64,000 bases of DNA from an uncultured Methanobrevibacter sp. (GCF_902784195.1 NZ_CACZTX010000006.1:62001-126000), one strand, 5' to 3'; positions 27,147 to 36,775 are shown, counted from the first letter of the stretch. Numbers and translations: made by a program. The notes: generated from the letters alone by a model not told the origin.

Positions 27147-28472
27147 ATGGCTAGAAAAAATACAAAAGAAAAGATATTTGATGTTTCCATTGATTTGTTC
27201 TCACAAAACGGATATGATGGAGTTTCCATACGCCAAATAGCTAAGGAAGTTGGAATAAAGGAAAGTTCCATTTATAATCACTACCAAAGCAAGGAATCAA
27301 TATTAGAATCCATATTAAGCTATTACATTAACGAAATGCTAAAGGAAGAAGCTCCTGTAATGCAACCTAAGGAAAATCTGAATATGGATTTTGACCATTT
27401 CTATAAGGAAGGAAGCGATAGATTCATCTCAAAGCTCTCTGAAGAGAAGATGATGAAGATTACAAGGATATTCCTGGTTGAATCCTATCATAACGAAAAG
27501 ATAAAGAAATTTGTAAAGGAAGCAATTATAGGGTATGCAATCAATGGCTGGGAAGACCTCTTTAATCTAATGAAAGAAATGAATTTCATCAAGAAAGATG
27601 CTGACATCAAGCAGCTCGCAGAGTCATTCTATTACTATGGATTATTCCTATTATACGAACATTTCATAATAAATTATCCTGAAGATGATGAAAAATTCCT
27701 AAAGGATTTCGAAAGAAGAACAACAAATCATATGAAGATTCTCTTTAATTCAGTAAAGATAGATACAAAAAATCCAAAAGATTCACTGGAAAAAGAAAAA
27801 GAGTCTGAAGAAACCATCAGATTAGAAGAAGAAAAAGATTATCTGAAAGTTGAAAACCTTGTAAGAGATGCATTTTGGAACGTTTATAGACCAGGAGCCT
27901 ATGAACATTATATAGTCCATAATTTAAGAGATGACTCAAGTTTCATTTATGACTTGGCATATATTATAGAGAAAAATGATGAAATCATCGGCCATATAAA
28001 CTATTCAAATGGAAGATTGGATCTTTATAGGAAAAATAGGTATGGAGTAGACATTAAAGTTGCTGATGGAAGTGAAAAGGCAAGTGTCCTTGGGCCAATA
28101 TCTATCAATTCCAAATATCAAAGCAATGGCTACGGGTCCAAATTAATAAGACATACCTTAAAACTTGCAGAAGATATGGATATTCCTTTTGTTTTTGTAA
28201 TAGGTGATGAGGATTATTACCATAGATTCGGTTTTGAAAGTGCATCAAAATACAATATTTACCTTGAAGGAACAGACACTGAAGACGAAAATCCGTTTTT
28301 CATGATAAAAATATTAAATGGCAATGAGAATATTATCAAAGATCTGGATTTTGATAAGGGAATATTCTACAATCCAGAAGTCTTTGGTGTTGATGAAGAT
28401 ATGGTGGATGAATTTGATAAAAACTTTGAATATAAGGAAAAGAAGGTCCTTGAAGGGCAACTAGACATATGA
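27147..28472 (+). CDS. TetR regulator fused to a GNAT acetyltransferase
   Basis: The 441-residue protein has two domains. Residues 1-200 are a TetR repressor: the HTH is SIRQIAKEVGIKESSIYNHY (27-46), followed by an all-helical ligand domain. Residues about 225-441 are a GNAT N-acetyltransferase, with the acetyl-CoA loop QSNGYGSKLIRHTL near residue 328 and a DEDYYHRFGFE motif typical of YhbS-like GNATs. A linker rich in Glu/Lys (about 205-222) joins them. No stop or shift separates the halves. Two TetR-like operators lie upstream, suggesting autoregulation. The flavoprotein gene starts 20 bp downstream and is probably co-transcribed. The acetylated substrate and effector are unknown. Confidence 0.85.
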   Translation: MARKNTKEKIFDVSIDLFSQNGYDGVSIRQIAKEVGIKESSIYNHYQSKESILESILSYYINEMLKEEAPVMQPKENLNMDFDHFYKEGSDRFISKLSEEKMMKITRIFLVESYHNEKIKKFVKEAIIGYAINGWEDLFNLMKEMNFIKKDADIKQLAESFYYYGLFLLYEHFIINYPEDDEKFLKDFERRTTNHMKILFNSVKIDTKNPKDSLEKEKESEETIRLEEEKDYLKVENLVRDAFWNVYRPGAYEHYIVHNLRDDSSFIYDLAYIIEKNDEIIGHINYSNGRLDLYRKNRYGVDIKVADGSEKASVLGPISINSKYQSNGYGSKLIRHTLKLAEDMDIPFVFVIGDEDYYHRFGFESASKYNIYLEGTDTEDENPFFMIKILNGNENIIKDLDFDKGIFYNPEVFGVDEDMVDEFDKNFEYKEKKVLEGQLDI

Positions 28473-28492
28473 TAAATCTAATAGGTGTTACA

Positions 28493-29230
28493 ATGAAATA
28501 CATTATTATCAATGGATCTCCAAGAAAGAAGAATACATGGAGCATGGTTAAGCAAGCAAAAACCAATTTAGGAGATGACGCTGAATTTGAAGAGATACAA
28601 TTGATGAAAGCTAAAATGCCAATGTGCAATGGCTGCTTTAAATGCATTATGGAAGGTGAAGACCATTGCCCTCATAATGAGATTGTGCAAGAAATTATGG
28701 AGAAGATCAAATGGGCAGATGGATTAATAATAACAAGCCCAGTTTATGCAATGAATGTTACTGGACTGCTTAAGAACTTCTTCGACCATACCGCTTACCT
28801 ATACCATAGGCCAGAATTCTTTGACAAGAAAGCATTGATTGTTGTATCTACAGCAGGAGCTGGCCAAAAGGATGTTGCAAAATACATCGATGAAACATTA
28901 AGGCATTGGGGATTCAATAAAAACTATAAGATAACTTATGCCTGTGGCGGAAAGGACGACATCAATAGGGAAGAAATAAACAAGATTTCTCAAAAGTTCC
29001 ATAAGGATGTATCTTCCAAGAAACTTCATTCACCAAAACTTATGGATTTGATTTTCTACAATGTATGGAGAGCTATGGCATTAAGTGAAGACCCAATAGA
29101 AGCTGATGCTAAATACTGGGAAAACACTGGCTTGGTGAATCATGATTTTGCTCCAAATGTAAACTTGGGAATATTGAAGAAGGCCTTTGCAAAAATAATG
29201 TTTTCCATACTTAAAAAAGTAATGAAATAA
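28493..29230 (+). CDS. Iron-sulfur flavoprotein-like NAD(P)H oxidoreductase
   Basis: Flavodoxin-fold protein with the FMN phosphate loop NGSPRKKNTWSM (residues 6-17) and a compact cysteine motif CNGCFKCIMEGEDHC, spaced CX2CX2CX7C. That spacing is the 4Fe-4S motif of archaeal iron-sulfur flavoproteins (Isf), which reduce O2, peroxide or quinone-like compounds. TSPVYAMNVTGLLKNFFDH is the second flavin-binding region. ATAGGTG seven bases before the ATG at 28493 supports this start (245 residues) over 28469. It lies just after the TetR-GNAT gene and probably belongs to its regulon. Confidence 0.85.
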   Translation: MKYIIINGSPRKKNTWSMVKQAKTNLGDDAEFEEIQLMKAKMPMCNGCFKCIMEGEDHCPHNEIVQEIMEKIKWADGLIITSPVYAMNVTGLLKNFFDHTAYLYHRPEFFDKKALIVVSTAGAGQKDVAKYIDETLRHWGFNKNYKITYACGGKDDINREEINKISQKFHKDVSSKKLHSPKLMDLIFYNVWRAMALSEDPIEADAKYWENTGLVNHDFAPNVNLGILKKAFAKIMFSILKKVMK

Positions 29231-29322
29231 AATGCATAAATTGAAAGGCAGTATCATACTAGAAAATTATTAAAGTCTTTAAAAATATAAAGATTATTGA
29301 AAAAATAATTCTTGGTAATCCT

Positions 29323-30432
29323 ATGAATCAATCTAAAAACACTGAATTATCTAAAACACCCTCAAAAAGAATATTCTATTACGATGTACTTAGAGCATTG
29401 GCAATAATTGGAATTGTATTTTGCCATGTATCAGTCTCATACGTATCTAGAGATATAAATGGCCCTAATCTTTATATTTCTGTATTCTTTGACTGTTTTA
29501 GAGATTTTTCAATCCCTATATTTGCAATGCTTAGTGGAGCCTTGCTCTTAGGTAAAAAAGACACTTTAATAAAATTCTTTAAAAAGAGATTATCAAGATT
29601 ATTCATACCTTTCCTGTTTTGGGTATTGATTTATATAATGTTTACAAGCATAATGAGCCATGGATTTAACCTAGATAGTGCACTTAAGATATTCTTTGGA
29701 ACAGCAGGAACATTAGGAGTTCATTTCTGGTTTGTTTGGATGATTATAATAGCTTATGTTGGAATATTCATAATAAACAAAGTGATGCAATTAGATATGA
29801 ACATAAATGATTTCAATAAGAAATTCATCACAATTTTAGCAATTCTTTCTGTAATTTACATTGGATTAAGCCATTATCAGCTATTCGATCCATATAGCCC
29901 TAAATTAATATATTACCTTTCTTTCCTCACTTATATAGTAATAGGTTACTTCTTGGCAAAATGTGACTTTTTGGAAAAGAGAATTGATAGAAAATACCTG
30001 ATAACAATCACAGCTTTGCTCTTCATTGGATCTTACCTATGGTACATATTCTGTTTTGTAGTTCCAAGGTCTCATCTAGTGCATCAATTCGTTAGATTAA
30101 GCTATTTCAATTTATTGATACTATTCATGTCTGCAAATGCATTTTTACTATTTAAATACTTATCCAAGACCAAATCATTCATTGATATGGAAAATAATAG
30201 ATTAGGAAATGCATTTACAACAATAAGCAATTACAGTTATGGAATTTATCTTATTCATTACTTGGTTTTATATTGCATAAAAATCAATTTAATAAAATTC
30301 ATCAATTTCACTCAAGGCAGCTCATTGATTTGGATACCTGTTTTAGTGATTCTTACAACAGCAATCAGTTTAGCAATTCTATCAATATTAGACAAGATTC
30401 CTTATTTAGATAAGGTGACTGGAAAGAAATAA
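29323..30432 (+). CDS. Membrane acyltransferase (acyltransferase 3 family)
   Basis: The 369-residue protein has about ten membrane segments. The family's N-terminal motif is seen as YYDVLRALAIIGIVFCHVSV, where the buried His is thought catalytic, and FFKKRLSRLFIPFLFW marks the third segment. Such enzymes move acyl groups from acyl-CoA to sugars of surface polysaccharides or lipids, or act as OafA/WecH-like acetylases. The substrate is unknown. It lies in the accessory plus-strand stretch, with a separate leader of 92 bp. Confidence 0.85.
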   Translation: MNQSKNTELSKTPSKRIFYYDVLRALAIIGIVFCHVSVSYVSRDINGPNLYISVFFDCFRDFSIPIFAMLSGALLLGKKDTLIKFFKKRLSRLFIPFLFWVLIYIMFTSIMSHGFNLDSALKIFFGTAGTLGVHFWFVWMIIIAYVGIFIINKVMQLDMNINDFNKKFITILAILSVIYIGLSHYQLFDPYSPKLIYYLSFLTYIVIGYFLAKCDFLEKRIDRKYLITITALLFIGSYLWYIFCFVVPRSHLVHQFVRLSYFNLLILFMSANAFLLFKYLSKTKSFIDMENNRLGNAFTTISNYSYGIYLIHYLVLYCIKINLIKFINFTQGSSLIWIPVLVILTTAISLAILSILDKIPYLDKVTGKK

Positions 30433-30486
30433 TAAATAAAAAATGTTTATAATTAGCCCTAAAAATACATATTAAAAAGTGATTTT

Positions 30487-31179
30487 ATGATTGGAAACAG
30501 TTGGGATAATGTTTTAGAAGAGGAATTTAAAAAGGAATACTTCCTAAAAATAAAAGAATTTGTAGAAGCAGAATACAAAACTAAAACAATCTATCCGCCA
30601 AAAGAGGAAATATTCAATGCCTTCAACCTATGTCCAATAGAGAATGTGAAAGTTGTCATATTAGGCCAAGATCCTTATCATGAAGAAGGACAAGCTCACG
30701 GCCTTGCATTCTCAACACCTGAAGGACATCCAATCCCAAGGTCTCTGAAAAACATCTTCAAGGAAATAGAATCAGAATATGGCTATCCGATTCCAGATTC
30801 CGGATGCCTTGAATCCTGGGCAAAGCAAGGAGTTTTCCTACTCAATACTGTACTCACCGTTGAAGAGGGAAATGCAAATTCACACAGCAAATGCGGTTGG
30901 CAGACCTTTACAGACAATGTAATCAAAATATTGAACAGCCAAAAAGCACCAATCGTTTTCCTTTTATGGGGAAAACAGGCAGAACTCAAAAAGGAATTGA
31001 TTACAAATCCTAATCATTTAGTGCTTATATCCTCTCATCCAAGTCCATTTTCTGCAAGAAGAGGGTTCTTTGGATGCAATCATTTCAAATTGGCTAATGA
31101 ATTCCTACAAGAAAACAATTTAGAAGAGATTGATTGGAGAATCAATAGCTCAAATAAAGGCCAGCAAACTCTTTTTTAA
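30487..31179 (+). CDS. ung: Uracil-DNA glycosylase, family 1
   Basis: Removes uracil from DNA. The 230 residues show all family-1 motifs: GQDPYHEEGQAHGLAFS with catalytic Asp62, LLNTVLTVEEG, and the DNA-intercalation loop HPSPFSARRGFFG near residue 186. GTGAT precedes the ATG. Family 1 is the bacterial and eukaryotic type, and archaea usually use families 4, 5 or other uracil repair, so horizontal transfer is likely. It sits among accessory genes but is intact. Confidence 0.95.
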   Translation: MIGNSWDNVLEEEFKKEYFLKIKEFVEAEYKTKTIYPPKEEIFNAFNLCPIENVKVVILGQDPYHEEGQAHGLAFSTPEGHPIPRSLKNIFKEIESEYGYPIPDSGCLESWAKQGVFLLNTVLTVEEGNANSHSKCGWQTFTDNVIKILNSQKAPIVFLLWGKQAELKKELITNPNHLVLISSHPSPFSARRGFFGCNHFKLANEFLQENNLEEIDWRINSSNKGQQTLF

Positions 31180-31267
31180 TTTTAATTTTAATTTTTTATT
31201 GAACTTCCCTTAAAATATTTTTTTTAATTTTTTAAAATCTAATTTTTATATTGTTCATCAATAAACA

Positions 31268-31290
31268 GTTTCCTAAGAAACATTTATATA
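31268..31290 (+). promoter_or_regulatory. Promoter and possible operator of the MarR gene
   Basis: TATA box TTTATATA (31283-31290) lies 23 bp before the MarR start codon, so the transcript may be leaderless. GTTTC-N4-GAAAC (31268-31281) abuts the TATA box on its upstream side, where a bound repressor would block TFB. Confidence 0.5.
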
Positions 31291-31312
31291 TTTGTAAAAT
31301 CAACTATTAATT

Positions 31313-31762
31313 ATGAAAGAAAATGAAAAAACATTGGATAAATTTGATTCAATGCCTTTTATAGCACTAATTCATCACATTTCCAAAAACAAATTAAGAT
31401 ATGCGCAAAAAAACCCAAACCATATAGATATGGTTCATGAGGGTCGCTACTTAATGGAAATTCATAAAAGAAAAGACTTATCTCAAGATGACCTAGCAAC
31501 TATTTTTGGCCAAAGCAAAGGAACAATAGCGAAAGCTTTGAAAAAATTGGAAGATAAGGAATATGTTGAAAGGATTGTAGATGAAAACAATAGAAGAAAA
31601 TACATCTTAAAAACAACAGAGAAAGGTGAAGAACTAGCTATTCTATTAAAAAATGATTTAGAAGAATGGGAAAATGCTGTTGGAATTGACAAACTGGATG
31701 AGAATGCAAAATGTCAATTAAGGGAAATAGCTAGAAAAACAGAGGAAATACTTAAGGAATAA
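31313..31762 (+). CDS. MarR family transcriptional regulator
   Basis: The 149 residues form a winged-helix MarR fold: LSQDDLATIFGQSKGTIAKALKKLEDKEYVERI is the HTH (about residues 56-88), and the wing carries DENNRRKYIL. MarR proteins commonly repress the adjacent drug-efflux gene and are released by the drug. Here the MATE gene starts 33 bp downstream, fitting that pattern. The start is the first ATG behind a close TATA box. Confidence 0.9.
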   Translation: MKENEKTLDKFDSMPFIALIHHISKNKLRYAQKNPNHIDMVHEGRYLMEIHKRKDLSQDDLATIFGQSKGTIAKALKKLEDKEYVERIVDENNRRKYILKTTEKGEELAILLKNDLEEWENAVGIDKLDENAKCQLREIARKTEEILKE

Positions 31763-31795
31763 TAATTAAATTAATTTTTATTGATAGGGATTAAA

Positions 31796-33160
31796 ATGGC
31801 AAATAAAAATGTGGAATTAATGAGAGGAAATCCGGAAAAGGCAGTGAAGACCCTTGCTATTCCAATCATGATATCAATGCTTTTGACAGCATCATACAAT
31901 ATCATTGACGGTATTTGGGTAGCAGGTCTTGGACAGGCTGCAATAGCGGGGATAGGTTTCGTAACCCCTATCTTCATGATATTGAATGGGGTAAGTGTAG
32001 GTCTTGGAAGTGGTGCTACAAGCAGCATTAGTCGTTTTGTAGGAGCTAAAAACCATGAAGGCGCCAATAAGTCTGCAGCACATGCTCTTTTAATATTCTT
32101 AGTTGCTTCAATCATTCTTACTGTAGTCCTATTATCCGTTCAGGAACCTTTGCTTCGAGCTTATGGAGCAAGCGGACAAAACCTTGCTGAAGGAATTAAA
32201 TATGGAACCCCTCTATTTTTAGGCCTTATTGCCTTTATGTTCGGTAACGGAGGAAGCGGTATTCTTCGTGGGGAAGGTGATATGAAAAGGGCAATGTATG
32301 CAATGATTGTCTCTGTAACCCTTAATGCCATTCTTGATCCTCTTTTCATTTATGTATTAGGATTAGGTTCTGCAGGAGCATCCCTTGCAACAATTGTCAG
32401 TGCTCTTGGATCAGCATCAGTAATCCTGTACTGGATACTCATCAAAAAGGACACATATGTGAATGTCAACTTAAAAGAGTTTAAATTCGACTCCAAAATA
32501 GCTAAAGACATCTTAAAAGTAGGTATTCCTGCATCTATGGACATGTTCATGATGTCCCTTGCAGTAAGCTTATACTTAATGTTCATCTCAACAATTGGAG
32601 GAGAATACGGTATTGCATCATTCACCTCAGGCCAAAGATTATACCTATTTGCAATAATGCCCCTTACAGCTATTGGTAGTGCAGTAGCTGCAGTTTCAGG
32701 AAGCGCATATGGTGCTAAAAATGGCGATTACCTATCAAGAGCCCACTTATATGGAGTTAAATTTGGAATAGCATTTGGAACTGCTGTAACAATAATATTG
32801 ATTGCATTTGCACCACAGCTTGCAACATTGTTTGCATACACAAAAGAAACAGCCGCTTTGGTTCCAGAGATTACAAGATTCTTAAGAATAGCTAGCCTTT
32901 GCCTTCCACTAACTGGAGCGGGAATGACTTCAAGTTTCCTCTATCAAGGAATGGGTAAGGGAACCATAAGCTTGATGTGGACCATTATTAGAGAGGTTAT
33001 CTTTACTGTTACCGCAACATACACCTTAGGAATAGTCCTAGGATGGGGACTTGTTGGTATTTGGACAGGTCTGGCTGTGGGAAGAATCACTGCAAGTATC
33101 TTGAACTTCGCATTTGCAAGATTTACAATCAGGAAAGTGAGAGAGAAATTCGGCACTTAA
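31796..33160 (+). CDS. MATE family efflux transporter
   Basis: The 454-residue protein has twelve membrane segments in two related halves. Multidrug and toxin extrusion proteins export cationic drugs or other compounds against H+ or Na+. GNPEKAVKTLAIPIMISM at the N-terminus and the conserved repeat with GLGSGATSSISRF are typical of the archaeal DinF-like branch. ATAGGGAT before the ATG at 31796 supports that start over 31781. It is probably co-transcribed with the MarR gene upstream. Confidence 0.92.
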   Translation: MANKNVELMRGNPEKAVKTLAIPIMISMLLTASYNIIDGIWVAGLGQAAIAGIGFVTPIFMILNGVSVGLGSGATSSISRFVGAKNHEGANKSAAHALLIFLVASIILTVVLLSVQEPLLRAYGASGQNLAEGIKYGTPLFLGLIAFMFGNGGSGILRGEGDMKRAMYAMIVSVTLNAILDPLFIYVLGLGSAGASLATIVSALGSASVILYWILIKKDTYVNVNLKEFKFDSKIAKDILKVGIPASMDMFMMSLAVSLYLMFISTIGGEYGIASFTSGQRLYLFAIMPLTAIGSAVAAVSGSAYGAKNGDYLSRAHLYGVKFGIAFGTAVTIILIAFAPQLATLFAYTKETAALVPEITRFLRIASLCLPLTGAGMTSSFLYQGMGKGTISLMWTIIREVIFTVTATYTLGIVLGWGLVGIWTGLAVGRITASILNFAFARFTIRKVREKFGT

Positions 33161-33216
33161 TTATCAATTATTACAATATTAACAAATAACTATTAAAATC
33201 TAAAGGAAAAAATACT

Positions 33217-34602
33217 ATGCAAAAAACACTAGATACAAAAACACGGAATTTGATACTCATATTATTTTTAATAGGAGTGTTTATGGGCTCATTGGATACT
33301 GGAATCATAGGTCCAGTACTTCCATCAATCGAACAAAGCTTCCACTTGACAAGTAGGGAATCAAGCTGGATATTTACACTATTTGTAATATTTTTCATGA
33401 TTGGCTCTCCAGTCATGGCTAAATTTTCAGACTTTTATGGAAGAAAGAAGGTCTTTATATTAGATGTAATCCTTTTTGGAATAGGATCATGCCTAATAGC
33501 GTCTGCATTTAGCATAGAGGCAATATTTTTAGGAAGAGTCGTACAGGGTTTCGGTTGTGGAGGAATTTTCCCTGTAGCTGGAGCATTTGTAGGAGATGCA
33601 TTCCCACTTGAAGAGAGAGGAAAGGCATTGGGAATTCTTGGAAGTGTATTCGGTATTTCTGCAATTGGAGGCCCATTGGTTGGAGCAGCTTTGATTCCCT
33701 ATGGTTGGAATTGGTGCTTTACAATAAACATTCCAATAGCCATATTCATAATAGCATTTGCATGGTACATCCTTCCTGAGATGGAAGATGAGAGAAAATT
33801 GAAGATAGACTATTTGGGAATCATAATTCTAAGCCTGCTTGCAATATTTTTAGCTTATGGCCTAAACCAAATCGATTCAAGCAATTTCTTAAACAGTCTA
33901 TTGTCTTTGAATGTTCTACCATTCCTATTGGCATTTATTATCCTAATCCCAATATTCCTAAAAGTGGAAAAAAGAGCAGAGGAATCAATTGTGCCAATAC
34001 ACATGCTCAAAAACAGGGAAATTAGCATTGCATGTGTTGAAACATTATGCTATGGCATAATCTACTCTTCAGCAATATTCATCCCATCACTTGTAATCCT
34101 TTCTATGGGATTGAATGAACAGTATGCAAGTCTTATGCTAATTCCAATTTTGGGAGCAAATGCAGTTGCAGCACCAATACTCGGTAAGATTCTGGATTCT
34201 GCAGGTTCCCGTAAGATCATGGCAGTGGGAACAATAATGTTAGCTATAGGATTATTTGCAATTGCAGTTTACCCAAGCAATTTGATATTTTTCATAATAG
34301 CAGGATGCATGATTGGTGTAGGTCTTGTAACAATCATCGGCGCTCCTTTAAGATACATAGTTTTAACTGAAGCAAAACCATATGAAAGAGGTGCAGGCCA
34401 AGCTATTGTAAACATGCTCTCAAGTGCAGGACAATTGATAGGTGGAGCCCTCATTGGTGGAATAATCGCATCATTTGCGGGAATTTTAGGTTATAAAATC
34501 AGTTTGCTTTTAGCAGCGATTGTTGCTCTCGTTGCATTTGCATTCACATTGAAATTAAAAAGCCGTGACGAGCAAATAGCTACCATGAAAGCAAATCAAT
34601 GA
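33217..34602 (+). CDS. Major facilitator superfamily transporter, DHA2-like
   Basis: The 461-residue protein has about fourteen membrane segments. The MFS motif A between segments 2 and 3 reads KFSDFYGRKKVF, motif C GSVFGISAIGGPLVG lies in segment 5, and LGRVVQGFGCGGIFPVAGAF is typical of drug:H+ antiporters. Motif A is conserved. It follows the MATE gene by 56 bp and may share its transcript, forming a three-gene efflux group with one regulator. Confidence 0.9.
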   Translation: MQKTLDTKTRNLILILFLIGVFMGSLDTGIIGPVLPSIEQSFHLTSRESSWIFTLFVIFFMIGSPVMAKFSDFYGRKKVFILDVILFGIGSCLIASAFSIEAIFLGRVVQGFGCGGIFPVAGAFVGDAFPLEERGKALGILGSVFGISAIGGPLVGAALIPYGWNWCFTINIPIAIFIIAFAWYILPEMEDERKLKIDYLGIIILSLLAIFLAYGLNQIDSSNFLNSLLSLNVLPFLLAFIILIPIFLKVEKRAEESIVPIHMLKNREISIACVETLCYGIIYSSAIFIPSLVILSMGLNEQYASLMLIPILGANAVAAPILGKILDSAGSRKIMAVGTIMLAIGLFAIAVYPSNLIFFIIAGCMIGVGLVTIIGAPLRYIVLTEAKPYERGAGQAIVNMLSSAGQLIGGALIGGIIASFAGILGYKISLLLAAIVALVAFAFTLKLKSRDEQIATMKANQ

Positions 34603-34657
34603 AAAAATGAAATTATGTAATTAAAAAATAGAAAAAACTGAATAAAAAAATAAAATA

Positions 34658-34760
34658 TTAATAAAAATAAGATAAAAAAGAAGGAAACATAAAATAAAAA
34701 AAATTAATAAAAATAAGATAAAAAAAGAAAGAATCACAAAATAAAAAATTAATAAAAATT
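34658..34760 (+). repeat. AT-rich imperfect tandem repeat
   Basis: ATTAATAAAAATAAGATAAAA occurs at 34658 and 34703, 45 bp apart, with a shorter third copy near 34748. It lies in the spacer between the convergent MFS and trpA genes and looks like slippage-prone filler. Confidence 0.5.
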
Positions 34761-34779
34761 TACTATTAAAAATATTAAA

Positions 34780-34806
34780 GAAAGATGTTAGGAAATAGCA
34801 TCTTTC
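34780..34806 (-). terminator. Hairpin terminator at the end of the trp operon
   Basis: GAAAGATG and CATCTTTC form an 8-bp stem whose 11-base loop contains the trpA stop codon. On the minus strand it is followed by TTTAATATTTTT. Confidence 0.6.
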
Positions 34807-35573
34807 ATAGATTTGACATAATTTACAAGTGGCTCTTTTGCATTTTCTCCATGCTCTGCAATAATATTAACAATTGCACTTCCTACAATAACACCATCAG
34901 CCACTTTTGCAATATTTTCTGCCTGTTCCGGAGTATTGATACCAAAACCAACTGCTGCTGGAACATCAGTAACTTCCTTAATATCTTTTAAAATGGATTT
35001 TAAATCAGTTCTAATCTCACTTCTCATTCCTGTGACCCCTAATGATGAAACAACGTAAATGAAACCGCTTGCTTCCCTTGCAATCATTTGAATACGTTCT
35101 TTTGAAGTAGGTGCAATCAAGCTGATTATATCAATGCAATACTTTTGAGTCACTTCAAGAATCTCATCCTTTTCATCATATGGAAGGTCTGGTGAAATGA
35201 TTCCACAAACATTCAATTCCTGACATCTCTTGAAGAACTTGTCATAGCCATAGTAGAATACTGGATTGATATAAGTCAAGAACACCAAAGGAACATCTGA
35301 CTTTTCCCTAATTTGACGGATTGCCTCAAAAACATCATCAGTGTTTGTATTGTTTGAAAGCGCTCTTATATTTGCCTCCTGAATGACAGGCCCCTCAGCT
35401 ACAGGATCTGAAAATGGAATTCCTATCTCGACCAAGTCACATCCTGCCTCTTCCATAGCCAATACATATTCCACAGTCTTTTCAATTGTAGGGTCTCCTG
35501 CAGTCAAGAATCCTATGAAAGCCTTTCCATCCTTGAATGCATCAGCAATCTTTATATCTTTCTTATCACTCAT
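34788..35573 (-). CDS. trpA: Tryptophan synthase alpha subunit
   Basis: Cleaves indole-3-glycerol phosphate to indole, which passes through a tunnel to TrpB. The 261-residue TIM barrel shows GCDLVEIGIPFSDPVAEGPV with catalytic Glu and Asp near residues 47-58, and GFGINTPEQ/GVIVGSAIV at the phosphate site. It is last in the operon, 17 bp after trpB. Confidence 0.96.
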   Translation of the reverse strand: MSDKKDIKIADAFKDGKAFIGFLTAGDPTIEKTVEYVLAMEEAGCDLVEIGIPFSDPVAEGPVIQEANIRALSNNTNTDDVFEAIRQIREKSDVPLVFLTYINPVFYYGYDKFFKRCQELNVCGIISPDLPYDEKDEILEVTQKYCIDIISLIAPTSKERIQMIAREASGFIYVVSSLGVTGMRSEIRTDLKSILKDIKEVTDVPAAVGFGINTPEQAENIAKVADGVIVGSAIVNIIAEHGENAKEPLVNYVKSMKDAIS

Positions 35574-35590
35574 TTAAAACACTCCTACAA

Positions 35591-36775
35591 TTATTCGTAT
35601 AATTCAACTCCTTTATAGCGAGCAATAGCTGCTACATCCTTATCTCCACGACCTGATACATTGATGACAATAATATCATTCTTATCCATATCCCCTGCAA
35701 TTCTCATGGCATGAGCTATTGCATGTGATGACTCAATAGCTGGAATGATTCCTTCCATTCTAGATAAGTATTCAAATGCTTCCACTGCCTCATCATCAGT
35801 TGCTGAAACATACTCTGCTCTTCCGATATCATGCAAATAGGCATGTTCAGGACCAATTCCAGGATAATCAAGTCCTGCAGAGATAGAATAAACTGGAGAA
35901 ATCTGACCATAGTTTCCTTGACAGAAATAAGATTTCATTCCATGGAAGATTCCAAGCTCACCTTTAGCAATTGTTGCTGCATGGAATTCAGTATCAATTC
36001 CTTTTCCTGCAGCTTCAACACCTACAAGCTTTACCTCTTCATCTTCCAGGAAATTGTAGAATGCTCCCATAGCATTGCTTCCACCACCAACACAAGCGAT
36101 AACCATATCTGGCAATTTGCCTTCAAGCTCCATGATTTGCTCTTTTATCTCTTCACTGATTACAGCTTGGAAATCCCTTACAATTGTTGGAAATGGATGT
36201 GGCCCCATAGTGGATCCTATTACATAGTGAGTGTCATCAACTCTTGAAATCCATTCTCTGAATGCATCATTCACCGCATCCTTAAGCACTTTTGAACCGG
36301 TTGTTACGGTGTGAACCTTAGCTCCGAGAAGTTCCATTCTAAATACATTCAATGCTTGACGCCTGGTGTCCTCTTCACCCATGAACACTTCACATTCCAT
36401 ACCTAATAAAGCTGCTGCAGTAGCAGTAGCCACTCCATGCTGACCTGCACCGGTCTCTGCAATGACTCTGGTCTTTCCCATCTTTTTAGCCAAAAGGCAT
36501 TGGCCAAGCACATTGTTTATCTTGTGAGCACCAGTATGGTTCAAGTCTTCACGCTTAAGGTAAATCTTCGCTCCACCAAGGTCTTCGGTCATTCTCTTTG
36601 CATAATACAATAATGAAGGTCTTCCTGCATATTCCTTCAATAGAGTGTTCAATTCCTCTACAAATTCAGGATCTTCCTTAAAATGATTATATTGTTCTTC
36701 CAAGTTCAGGAGTTCATTCATCAATGTTTCAGACATGTATTGTCCACCATGAACTCCAAATCGTCCTCTGCTCAT
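35591..36775 (-). CDS. trpB: Tryptophan synthase beta subunit
   Basis: PLP enzyme joining indole and serine. The 394-residue TrpB1-type protein has the PLP lysine Lys85 in [10 protein letters not shown] and [10 protein letters not shown] as phosphate cup. It is the TrpB1 class that partners TrpA, in agreement with trpA directly downstream. GGAGAT before the ATG supports the start. A 91-bp gap separates it from trpF. Confidence 0.96.
   Translation of the reverse strand: MSRGRFGVHGGQYMSETLMNELLNLEEQYNHFKEDPEFVEELNTLLKEYAGRPSLLYYAKRMTEDLGGAKIYLKREDLNHTGAHKINNVLGQCLLAKKMGKTRVIAETGAGQHGVATATAAALLGMECEVFMGEEDTRRQALNVFRMELLGAKVHTVTTGSKVLKDAVNDAFREWISRVDDTHYVIGSTMGPHPFPTIVRDFQAVISEEIKEQIMELEGKLPDMVIACVGGGSNAMGAFYNFLEDEEVKLVGVEAAGKGIDTEFHAATIAKGELGIFHGMKSYFCQGNYGQISPVYSISAGLDYPGIGPEHAYLHDIGRAEYVSATDDEAVEAFEYLSRMEGIIPAIESSHAIAHAMRIAGDMDKNDIIVINVSGRGDKDVAAIARYKGVELYE

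Noticed and set aside
34603-34787. CRISPR-like array between MFS and trpA
   Set aside because: The repeats are imperfect, A+T-rich and of irregular spacing, with no distinct spacers and no cas genes nearby.
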